The position numbers and the translations under genes are program-made. Positions 7,354 to 14,711 of a stretch of 31,013 bases of DNA are shown in pieces. The notes under the pieces are model-generated. The model ran no database searches, was not told the DNA's origin, and was given only the letters and a program-made list of their open reading frames with translations. Source of the stretch: JBBITI01 sp037440885 (GTDB lineage: Bacteria; Chloroflexota; Dehalococcoidia; Dehalococcoidales; UBA2162); NCBI GenBank assembly GCA_037440885.1, contig JBBITI010000031.1, positions 1 to 31,013 of the forward strand, read 5' to 3'. The stretch's first letter is position 1, and every line of letters begins with the position of its first letter.

Positions 7354-8325
7354 TTATTGAACGGGTTTCATGTTTTCAGACAGGTTAGAGATTGCGGGGT
7401 AAGCAGTGTCAGCAATCGAATAGAACAACGGCCCACCAAATTCTTTAACGCCATATTGCCCGATAAGCTTCTGAACGTCGTCAGAAATAAGCCAGTTGAT
7501 AAATTCCCTGGCTATCGCTATCTTTACAGTTTTGATCTTATCTGGATTGACAGCATAAACGTTATATACGTTCAGAGTCTCTGCAGCGTTCTTCTTGACT
7601 AGAGCCACTAATGCCATCTTTGCCTGAAGTGTTGTAAATGTGGATCCGTCACATAGAACATATGCATTCTTCTCATTTGCCATTACCAGAGTTGGCGCCA
7701 TACCTTGTCCAGCTTCAACATACCACGGTGATTTCTGGATGTCCTTGGCGTAATCGTATCCTGCCGCCGCCCATAGCCTTTTTTCAGCTCCATGTGTACC
7801 TGAATTATCTCCTCTGGAAACAAACTTTACTTTGTTCGGATCCGCCTTCCCCGCGTCAGCAATCTTCTTGAAAGCATCTTTAGCTTCTAAACCTTTAATG
7901 CCTGCAGGATCTGCCGAAGTGCCGGCAATCATGAAAAAGTTATAGGCGAAACTTCTCTTGTCTATGCCGAAACCATCAGCGATAAACGCCTTTTCCTGGT
8001 CGGGGTCATGGACAATAACAGCATCAACATTCCCACTCTTGCCCTGGTTTATTGCGGCGCCAGTTCCGGCATAAACTATGTCCAATTCAACGCCAACGCG
8101 CGGAATCCCACCCTCTTCAACTTTGTAGTCCTTCATCTTTTCTTCGAATTTCGGTTCAAGGTAAGCCCAGAGACCGGTATCGTACAGGCTGGTAGTCGTG
8201 GCAATCTTGAATCTCGTCTTCGCTATTGCTGCTGGGTAGGCAGTTGAAGCACATCCAGCAATCAACGCCGGTACCATTACCAAACTTACCGCGAACAGAG
8301 TGAACCTTAATATCTTTTTCCTCAT
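7354..8325 (-). CDS. tupA: Tungstate-binding lipoprotein
   Basis: The 323-residue product from the ATG at 8325 starts MRKKILRFTLF, with a lipobox LIAGC and Cys25 as the lipid anchor. The mature part begins with IATTTSLYDTG, the TupA signature loop that helps bind the oxyanion. It also has SRGDNSGTHGAEKRLW, another strongly conserved TupA segment. TupA captures tungstate outside the membrane with high selectivity over molybdate in characterised relatives. GGAAGG lies eight bases before this ATG. A longer frame upstream lacks such a site. Tungstate supply fits an anaerobe that uses tungsten enzymes such as formate dehydrogenases or aldehyde oxidoreductases, none of which are encoded here. Confidence 0.88.
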   Translation of the reverse strand: MRKKILRFTLFAVSLVMVPALIAGCASTAYPAAIAKTRFKIATTTSLYDTGLWAYLEPKFEEKMKDYKVEEGGIPRVGVELDIVYAGTGAAINQGKSGNVDAVIVHDPDQEKAFIADGFGIDKRSFAYNFFMIAGTSADPAGIKGLEAKDAFKKIADAGKADPNKVKFVSRGDNSGTHGAEKRLWAAAGYDYAKDIQKSPWYVEAGQGMAPTLVMANEKNAYVLCDGSTFTTLQAKMALVALVKKNAAETLNVYNVYAVNPDKIKTVKIAIAREFINWLISDDVQKLIGQYGVKEFGGPLFYSIADTAYPAISNLSENMKPVQ

Positions 8326-8402
8326 CGAATTTTCCTTCCGTCTATTTCTTCCCAAATGGACGTAATTGTATTTCCGAATGATCACTTCCTGTCTTCGGGC
8401 AA

Positions 8403-9542
8403 TCAGCCCGGACTCACTGTAGTCGTTTTTCCTGTATCGTTCAGATCATAGCCAGGAATAGAACTCAACATCCTGCGAAAACTCTCTTGTTGCGTCACTT
8501 CCAATATTCTTTGTACGCCGGGACTATTCAAATTCTTCTCCAGGATCACAAGATCGTAGCGCTCCTTTAACAAAGGGATGAAGTCCAGGTGAGTAACACT
8601 AGCTGCCGACTGGGCTCCGATACCTACATCTGCCTGACCCTGGGCAACCGCTGTAGCTATGGCGACGTGCGTATTCTCTTCATGGTCATACCCTTTAACA
8701 GAAGCGGGAGCTATGCCCAATTTACGCAGTTTAGAATCAAATAATATCCGAGTGCCTGATCCTTTTTGCCTGTTAACGAATGTAATATCTGGTCGTTTCA
8801 AATCGAGCACGCTTATTATGTGTCTCGGATTTCCTGGTGCTACTATCAGACCCTGCATTCTCTGCATGAGATTAACTAAAATCACCGTTTCGTTCGGCAT
8901 CAGCCTTTTAATAAAAGGAATATTAAATTCATTTGTCTCGTAATCCACCAAATGCGCTCCGGCAATATCCGCTTCACCGCGCTCTAATACCATCAGTCCG
9001 GGCAGACTGCCCACAAAAGAGGTAGTAACATACATATCCTCGTATAGGGCACTTACATGGTTAGCGAGTAGCTCGACAGCGAGGTCGTGGCTACCAGAGA
9101 AGCGAAACTCCAAACGTTCCTTCTTTTCGGGCATAACCGCTTCTGTCAGCAAGCCGTTGTACGTTTTGTGCCGTTCAGCTAAGCGCAGGGTAAAAGCCAT
9201 TTCAATGTCTTCAGCAGAAAACCCCAGGTTTTGCGCATCAGTCAACATTCTATCGACCAGCGATTTTAGACGATCCTGTCGCCGTTCGACCATATGTTTT
9301 TCAGCAACTTTCGTTGAGACATAGCTGCCGCCGCTGCCTTGGTGAGAATCTATGACACCATCTTGTCCTAACTCTCGGTATGCACGGGCTATAGTACCAG
9401 GATCAAGGCCAAGATCTTTAGCAAGTGCCCTGATAGCAGGCAAACGATCTCCGGGCTTCATCTTGCCAGTGGTTATCTGCCTTCTAAAGTAGTCGGCAAT
9501 TTGGCTGTAGATCGCCTCGCTGGAGTCGAAAGAGATAATCAT
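8403..9542 (-). CDS. GntR-type regulator fused to a binding-protein-like sensor domain, probable tungstate/oxyanion regulator
   Basis: The 379-residue protein has a GntR winged helix at about residues 8-78 (YSQIADYFRRQI, GDRLPAIRALAKDLGLDPGTIARAYREL). A linker helix and a periplasmic-binding-protein-like domain follow from about 140 to 370. That domain contains FSGSHDLAVELL, NRQKGSGTRILFD and GQADVGIGAQSAA, the PBP_like pattern found in MoeA C-termini and in molybdate/tungstate regulators. It lies first in the tup operon, 77 bases before tupA, so sensing tungstate and controlling tupABC is the natural inference. The ATG at 9542 begins the GntR homology. The ATG at 9560 is also possible, because the predicted transcription start is only a few bases upstream of it. 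Neither has a clear ribosome-binding site. Confidence 0.82.
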   Translation of the reverse strand: MIISFDSSEAIYSQIADYFRRQITTGKMKPGDRLPAIRALAKDLGLDPGTIARAYRELGQDGVIDSHQGSGGSYVSTKVAEKHMVERRQDRLKSLVDRMLTDAQNLGFSAEDIEMAFTLRLAERHKTYNGLLTEAVMPEKKERLEFRFSGSHDLAVELLANHVSALYEDMYVTTSFVGSLPGLMVLERGEADIAGAHLVDYETNEFNIPFIKRLMPNETVILVNLMQRMQGLIVAPGNPRHIISVLDLKRPDITFVNRQKGSGTRILFDSKLRKLGIAPASVKGYDHEENTHVAIATAVAQGQADVGIGAQSAASVTHLDFIPLLKERYDLVILEKNLNSPGVQRILEVTQQESFRRMLSSIPGYDLNDTGKTTTVSPG

Positions 9543-9571
9543 GTTGTGTCTTGTATGCATGCTAATCAAAC

Positions 9572-9600
9572 ATTATACAATCTATCCTTCAGGAAAGCAA
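9572..9600 (-). promoter_or_regulatory. Promoter of the regulator-tupABC operon
   Basis: On the minus strand TTGCTT (9595-9600) lies 17 bases from a perfect TATAAT (9572-9577). Transcription would begin near 9565, giving a leader of roughly 5-25 bases, consistent with the absence of a ribosome-binding site. Confidence 0.7.
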
Positions 9601-9855
9601 GCCGATGGTTTGATAAAAAGTGGAAGGCTTGTTCAGAGGTTACCTGCGTAATACTGTGTGGGGTGTAGAATTCACAGTTGGAGGAGTCACCTCAAAGGAA
9701 CAGCTATTCAGAGTAATCATAATAACCTGAATACAATGTCAAAAAACGAGTGGCGATTCAGTAAGGATATAAAGGACGTGAATTCCACCTAAAATATGTG
9801 TGCCAAAAGGATCAGCATTGTGATCTTTATATTTGACTTTATACTTCCAATTGCT
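9601..9855. other. Intergenic region with inverted repeats between tup and hydrogenase operons
   Basis: No gene is visible. The segment holds GAATTCAC at 9668-9675 and its reverse complement GTGAATTC at 9778-9785. With flanking GGTG/CACC the match grows to 12 bases with a two-base bulge. A small GAGG/CCTC hairpin lies between them (9681-9693). Confidence 0.4.
9804..9828 (-). terminator. Weak terminator candidate for the hydrogenase operon
   Basis: On the minus strand GATCA-CAATGC-TGATC (9810-9825) is followed by CTTTT, about 30 bases after the last stop of the operon. The stem is short, so confidence is low. Confidence 0.3.
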
Positions 9856-10272
9856 TTAGGGAAAAATATACCCAGATTTACGCTGTTCATCGGAACCTTC
9901 TGTTTGACTCAGGTATTTTTTGATATTGGCAAGGAGTTCCGTAGGGCTGATTGATTTTTGAAGATATCCTGAAACGTTAAACGGGAATGGAGGTAGCCCT
10001 AAAGTTTCGATGACACTTGTTAGAGCAAGTACCGGAATGTTTGATATCTGAGGATCTTTAGATATTTCATCAGCTACAAGATATCCATCTTTTTTAGGCA
10101 TTACGATATCCAGCAGAACCAGGTCAGGCTTTTCACTTCTTATTTTTTGAATACCTTCCTCGCCGTTTACAGCAACGATAACATCATACGACTTAGCTTT
10201 TAGAATATGGCTTATTGATTCTACAAAATCCGGGTCATCATCAATAAGCAGTATTTTATGCTGTTTATCCAT
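9856..10272 (-). CDS. Stand-alone receiver-domain response regulator
   Basis: The 138-residue protein is a single CheY-like receiver with the acidic pair D11/D12, phosphorylation site D55 (LVLLDIVMPKKDG), T85 and K106. No DNA-binding or enzymatic output domain follows, so it would act through protein contacts or in a phosphorelay. The ATG at 10272 is preceded by GGGAGGG at good spacing and overlaps the end of the maturation protease gene by eight bases, indicating translational coupling. The histidine kinase at the head of the same operon is the likely partner, although that kinase also has the RHH-receiver protein as a neighbour. This is the last gene of the hydrogenase operon. Confidence 0.88.
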   Translation of the reverse strand: MDKQHKILLIDDDPDFVESISHILKAKSYDVIVAVNGEEGIQKIRSEKPDLVLLDIVMPKKDGYLVADEISKDPQISNIPVLALTSVIETLGLPPFPFNVSGYLQKSISPTELLANIKKYLSQTEGSDEQRKSGYIFP

Positions 10273-10780
10273 GGTAAATACCCTCCCTGATATTAATATC
10301 CGATGGATCACATGGTATACTTAAGCCCAGTTCTTCAATAACAAGTTCCACAACCTTAGGAATAGCTTGCTTCACACTGGCTGTCATGTCTTCGGTAACA
10401 TAATCTACGTTTTGTGAAGCTACGGCGAAAACGACGACTTCACTGGGTATTTTACCGGGGAAGATATTTTTTCCGATATTCAAGGTTGTTGCCAGGTTCA
10501 GGTTATGCGTGGAAGCTCCGGATGATGACCGGGCAGGGATTTGATCCTGTGTCAGCCGGAAAATAGTGCCAGTTTCAGCCCCATCAGCGAGAATGGCATC
10601 GATCACTATCAGGCGTTCGTAGTTACAAATGATATCCAGAAGATTCAAACCGTCGATTGCGGTATCCATCACCGTAACTTCTTCATCCGATAATTTATCA
10701 GCCAGCTCCCGTGCGACATATACCCCAACCCCGTCATCGCCCAAAAGAGTATTACCGATACCAAGAACAAGAGTTTTCAA
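10265..10780 (-). CDS. [NiFe] hydrogenase maturation endopeptidase (HyaD/HycI/HoxW type)
   Basis: The 171-residue protein begins KTLVLGIGNTLLGDDGVG, the classic start of hydrogenase-specific proteases, with an Asp where many have the metal-binding Glu. It has a second acidic site in VIDAILAD and a conserved STHNLNL segment containing the metal-binding His. These proteases bind nickel in the nearly mature large subunit and clip its C-terminal tail. The substrate is the adjacent large subunit, which still carries a 24-residue tail after its last ligand Cys/His motif. The start is a TTG one base after the large-subunit stop, with no strong ribosome-binding site, so translation probably depends on coupling. 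It overlaps the next gene by eight bases. Confidence 0.9.
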   Translation of the reverse strand: MKTLVLGIGNTLLGDDGVGVYVARELADKLSDEEVTVMDTAIDGLNLLDIICNYERLIVIDAILADGAETGTIFRLTQDQIPARSSSGASTHNLNLATTLNIGKNIFPGKIPSEVVVFAVASQNVDYVTEDMTASVKQAIPKVVELVIEELGLSIPCDPSDINIREGIYHG

Positions 10781-10781
10781 T

Positions 10782-12206
10782 TTAATTTCTTATAACGTTA
10801 CGTACCGTACCGTCTGCTTCTCTGATAGTAATTTCAAGCGGCATATGGCCAAGTGCATGCGACGAGCACGAAAGACAGGGATCATAACAACGGATAGCAA
10901 CCTCGACATGATTCAATATTCCCTCGGTTACATTGCCATCTTTTATGTATTCCCGGGCAACCTGAAGAACCGAGGCATTCATTGCTAGATTATTATGTCC
11001 AGTCGAAACAATAAGATTAACTTTTTCCAGCTTGCCAGACGGGTCTACCCAGTAATGATGTATCAATGTACCCCTGGGGGCTTCGATGACTCCGATTCCT
11101 TCCGGGTTTATTGTTTGTGAACCCGTGAAGAAATCTGTATCGGTGATATGTTCATCGGCCAGCAGGGCTTTTATCTCTTCTGCGCAGTTCAGCATTTCGA
11201 TGATTCTGGCGTAATGATAGAACATCGATCCTTCAGCGACGCCGTTATTGACGATTTGCTTGAACTCGGCCATCTCTTTGTTCGCCAGCGGAGTCGAGCA
11301 ACTTTCAGCGACATTTATCCGGCCGAGAGGTCCGACGCGGTACATTCCGTCAGGGTATCCCATTTTCTTATAATAGGGGAATTTCAAATAACTCCAGTCT
11401 TCCACCCTTTCACTGATAATAGACAGATACTCTTCAGGTTTCAGGCTGTCTTCAACGATAGTGCCATTCTTATCTTTCATACGCAGTTTACCGTCATAGT
11501 ATTCGACATTACCTTTGTCATCTATCAGTCCTAGATACCCGCTGGAGAAACTGGCGAACTTTTGTATGATTTCGGGATGTTTGGCGCAATAATCCTTGAC
11601 TATCGTCATAGCTATTTCACAGTTGGCGATAACCTCGTCTATCTCTTTCAAAAACTCATTACGATGGGCTTCAGAGAATGCCCTCGTCATACCTCCGGGA
11701 ATCGATGCTGTGGGGTGGACTCTCTTGTCACCCATAGCTTCTATGATGCGTTGTCCGAACGAACGGATCTTAACCCCTTTAACGGCTACATCAGGTATTT
11801 TCGAAATCACACCGACGACATTTCGTATCGCGGGGTCGGCATCAAAACCAAAGACCAGTTCAGGGCTCGCAAGATAGAAAAAATGCAGAGCATGGGACTG
11901 AACCAACTGTGCCATATGGATCAATTTCCTCAGTTTTTTAGCGGTTTCGGTCAGTTGGACTCCCATAATCGCATCACCGGCTTTGGAAGAAGCAAGATGG
12001 TGACTTACCGGGCAGATACCGCATATCCTTTGCGTGATGATAGGCATCTCCCAGAAAGGACGACCTTCGCAGAATTTTTCAAAACCACGAACCTGAGTCA
12101 CATGAAGATTGGCTGTATCTACGTTACCCTTATTGTCTAACTTGATTGTTACCTTACCGTGTCCTTCTATTCTCGTAATGGGTTCAATGGTGATTTTCTG
12201 GCTCAT
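10782..12206 (-). CDS. hoxH: [NiFe] hydrogenase large (catalytic) subunit, group 3 HoxH-like
   Basis: The 474-residue protein carries the N-terminal nickel ligand motif R60-I-C-G-I-C-P-V-S-H69 (Cys62, Cys65). Its C-terminal motif is D442-P-C-L-S-C-S-S-H450 (Cys444, Cys447). After His450 come 24 residues that the maturation protease must remove. This subunit holds the Ni-Fe(CN)2CO centre where H2 is split or made. Length, motifs and the neighbouring Nuo-like subunits place it in the cytoplasmic group 3, closest to the NAD-linked (3d) type. Exact grouping needs a tree. The start has AAGGAG seven bases upstream. It follows the small subunit by 21 bases. Confidence 0.93.
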   Translation of the reverse strand: MSQKITIEPITRIEGHGKVTIKLDNKGNVDTANLHVTQVRGFEKFCEGRPFWEMPIITQRICGICPVSHHLASSKAGDAIMGVQLTETAKKLRKLIHMAQLVQSHALHFFYLASPELVFGFDADPAIRNVVGVISKIPDVAVKGVKIRSFGQRIIEAMGDKRVHPTASIPGGMTRAFSEAHRNEFLKEIDEVIANCEIAMTIVKDYCAKHPEIIQKFASFSSGYLGLIDDKGNVEYYDGKLRMKDKNGTIVEDSLKPEEYLSIISERVEDWSYLKFPYYKKMGYPDGMYRVGPLGRINVAESCSTPLANKEMAEFKQIVNNGVAEGSMFYHYARIIEMLNCAEEIKALLADEHITDTDFFTGSQTINPEGIGVIEAPRGTLIHHYWVDPSGKLEKVNLIVSTGHNNLAMNASVLQVAREYIKDGNVTEGILNHVEVAIRCYDPCLSCSSHALGHMPLEITIREADGTVRNVIRN

Positions 12207-12227
12207 TATGTTAACTCCTTAGGTACT

Positions 12228-12758
12228 TCAATCAAACTTCATAATCTCACTGGGGAGAACGGGGATTCTTCCTTGCAGTAGTTCGGAAAGAGCATAATGT
12301 ATCGCTTCGGCTTTCGGAGGACAGCCCGGAACATAGCAGTCAACTTTGACCACCTGGTTGACTGGTTTTACCTTGACGAGTGGGGGAACATCCTCTGACG
12401 ACGGTATTATGTCTCCAACACTACTCTCGGTGTGGTAATACCTGTATAGAATGTCTTTGGTATCAAAGAAATTGCGCATGCTTACAATTCCGCCGAATAC
12501 CGCACAATCTCCCATTACCATCAGAATTTTACAATTTGCTCTTAATTCTTTGGCTACCGCCTCGTCATGTTCATTACTAATAGCACCTTCAATTATGCCA
12601 ACATCTACCGGAGTAAATGTCTTAAAATCTGTAATCGGAGTTGCCTTCAACTCAATCGAGTCAAGTAATTCAATCAGTTTTTCATCTAGATCAAGAAGCG
12701 ACATGTGACACCCGGCACAAGCGTCAAGCCAAGCTGACGCAACAGTAACTTTCGCCAC
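12228..12758 (-). CDS. hoxY: [NiFe] hydrogenase small subunit, HoxY-like
   Basis: The 176-residue protein has the Cys pattern of the proximal [4Fe-4S] cluster: C14-A-G-C17, then MGDCAVFGG, then VPGCPP. It lacks a Tat signal and the extra C-terminal clusters of membrane-type small subunits, as expected for a cytoplasmic HoxY. It passes electrons between the large subunit and the NuoG-like partner. The start is a GTG at 12758 with GGGAGG six bases upstream. It lies 19 bases after the NuoG-like gene in the same operon. Confidence 0.92.
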   Translation of the reverse strand: MAKVTVASAWLDACAGCHMSLLDLDEKLIELLDSIELKATPITDFKTFTPVDVGIIEGAISNEHDEAVAKELRANCKILMVMGDCAVFGGIVSMRNFFDTKDILYRYYHTESSVGDIIPSSEDVPPLVKVKPVNQVVKVDCYVPGCPPKAEAIHYALSELLQGRIPVLPSEIMKFD

Positions 12759-12777
12759 CTTTAACCTCCCAGTTAAC

Positions 12778-14709
12778 TTATTTATTTCCGAGTTTTTCAG
12801 CGATCATTGTCAGGATTTCCTCATCCTGCTTGATACCGTCCACCGGCTTCAATACACTTTTAGCCTTCACTGACCGGCCGTCAAGGGTTATGTAGCTTCC
12901 GGACCTTTCTGCCCATATCGGAGACGGAAGCACCACGTCCGCTTTTTCCACGGCAGGTGAGTGGTAGCTGGTCTGAACGATCAGATAATCCAGACCATCA
13001 ATCTGTTCAAGCAAATTTTCATCCGCGGTATCATCACCAAGTAACAGGTAGAGCCCCTCTGGTTTAATCATGATGCCTTCCGCTAGACCCATTTCCCAGG
13101 CACCGCGACTGTTTGCTGCGGGTTTGAGTGACATGATTCTCTTTGAATTGCCGGTAACAGCCGCAAGATTTGCCAGACCTGTAACGACACTTACGTCACC
13201 GGAGAATAAATTTTCACTGTATATATCGTATATTATGAAAGGTCTTTTCGCCTGGCTGTACTCCCGCGCGACGATTTCCAGGTCGTCCTTACTAACCTCG
13301 CTCTGCCTGGCTACAGTTTCGAGGTCTATTGTTTCTAGTTCATCTTCCATGACAGGATCCAATCCAGTTTTGTTCCACTTGTTATTGACGATGGTTTTGA
13401 TAATGCCTTTAATAATCAATGCTTCACTGGCCTTCTTGGGATTCAGCCGGAGATAAGACCAAAGCGGAAGTACATCGGCTTTTTCATTGATTATCGCTAA
13501 TTTGGCTTTATTCTTGTTCACTGTTCGTCGGATAACCGTACCGATGACAGGGTTGGTAACCTGAGGGTCAGCTCCTACGAGCAGAATATAATCGGCATCG
13601 GTTATATCCTTAACAGATCCTTCTTCATCGAACAGCCCATTGGTTTTTTTCATGCCAGAAGATATTGCACGGAAAAACCCGCCGTCCGTCGTATCGATCG
13701 CTCCCCCGCCTGCCACATTCTTGATGAATTGTCTGAAAACCTTGAGTGTTTCCACAGGCATCCTTGACGACACAATCCCCGCAGTTTTTCTTCCCGAAAC
13801 TTTGCGGGCAACGATGGATAGCGCATCTTCCCAGGTCGATTCCTTAAGCTCTCCGTGCCCGTCCCGTACGAGCGGGACAGTTATCCGGTTTGGCTTCGTT
13901 ATGAGCAACTCAAATCGTCCTATACGGCACAAACTCCCATTGATACTGCCCGTCAGGTCTGGTGATTCTATTCGGTTAATGTTGTTGTCTTTCACCAGTA
14001 CGTTCAACTCACAACCGACGGAACATCCAGGGCAGGTCGTTTCTGTCGCGGTACATGTATCTCTCGTACCGCGATAATAGCTGAGCCTGTTTGTAATAGC
14101 GCCGGTGGGGCAAGACTGCATACATGCACCACATAGCCGGCATGAAGATTTTCCCAACGATTGCTGGAGATCCGCTGCTACTTTCGTTTCCCAGCCCCGT
14201 TTGTTGAACCCAATAGTCTGGCTGGCTGCAACTTCATCGCAAGCCCTGACACAACGTCCGCACAAAATGCACCGATTGTGATCGATTATCAGGAATTCAC
14301 TTAACATATCGACATCAAGCTTAGGGTATTTATATGCATAACGTACATGGTCCATCTGGTAACGGTAAGCAAGTTTTTGTAGTTCGCAATCACCGCTTAC
14401 TTCGCAGAACATACAGAAATGGTTACGTTCGGTAAACAGTAGTTCGAGTATCTGGCGACGGTATTTTTCAAGCTGTTCCGTATCGGTTGTCACTACCAGT
14501 CCGTTACGGATAGGATAGGTACAGGAAGGAACCGGTCTCCTTTCTCCCTGTATCTCGACTACGCACATCCGGCAGGCACCCACGTCAGAGAGGCCCGGAC
14601 AGTCACAAAGACGAGGCACGTCTATCCCGTTTGCCAGGCAGGCATCCAAGACAGTATCGTTTTCTTTCGCAGTAAAGTCTTTTTTGTTAATTTTGATATT
14701 TACACTCAT
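12778..14709 (-). CDS. NuoG/HoxU-like FeS subunit with degenerate molybdopterin-oxidoreductase domain
   Basis: The 643-residue protein opens with a [2Fe-2S] ferredoxin domain (C35, C46, C49, C63), then the His-Cys3 cluster (H97, C99, C102, C108) and a two-cluster ferredoxin domain (C147/150/153/157 and C190/193/196/200). A fourth FeS motif, C226-x2-C229-x3-C233 ... C261, opens a molybdopterin-oxidoreductase fold running to the C-terminus. Ordinary HoxU has only the first third (about 240 residues). I find no Cys or Sec at the position of the formate-dehydrogenase active site, so the last part looks like the non-catalytic domain of NuoG. It probably wires the flavoprotein to HoxY. It starts two bases after the NuoF::GltD stop. 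Confidence 0.88.
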   Translation of the reverse strand: MSVNIKINKKDFTAKENDTVLDACLANGIDVPRLCDCPGLSDVGACRMCVVEIQGERRPVPSCTYPIRNGLVVTTDTEQLEKYRRQILELLFTERNHFCMFCEVSGDCELQKLAYRYQMDHVRYAYKYPKLDVDMLSEFLIIDHNRCILCGRCVRACDEVAASQTIGFNKRGWETKVAADLQQSLGKSSCRLCGACMQSCPTGAITNRLSYYRGTRDTCTATETTCPGCSVGCELNVLVKDNNINRIESPDLTGSINGSLCRIGRFELLITKPNRITVPLVRDGHGELKESTWEDALSIVARKVSGRKTAGIVSSRMPVETLKVFRQFIKNVAGGGAIDTTDGGFFRAISSGMKKTNGLFDEEGSVKDITDADYILLVGADPQVTNPVIGTVIRRTVNKNKAKLAIINEKADVLPLWSYLRLNPKKASEALIIKGIIKTIVNNKWNKTGLDPVMEDELETIDLETVARQSEVSKDDLEIVAREYSQAKRPFIIYDIYSENLFSGDVSVVTGLANLAAVTGNSKRIMSLKPAANSRGAWEMGLAEGIMIKPEGLYLLLGDDTADENLLEQIDGLDYLIVQTSYHSPAVEKADVVLPSPIWAERSGSYITLDGRSVKAKSVLKPVDGIKQDEEILTMIAEKLGNK

Positions 14710-14711
14710 AA

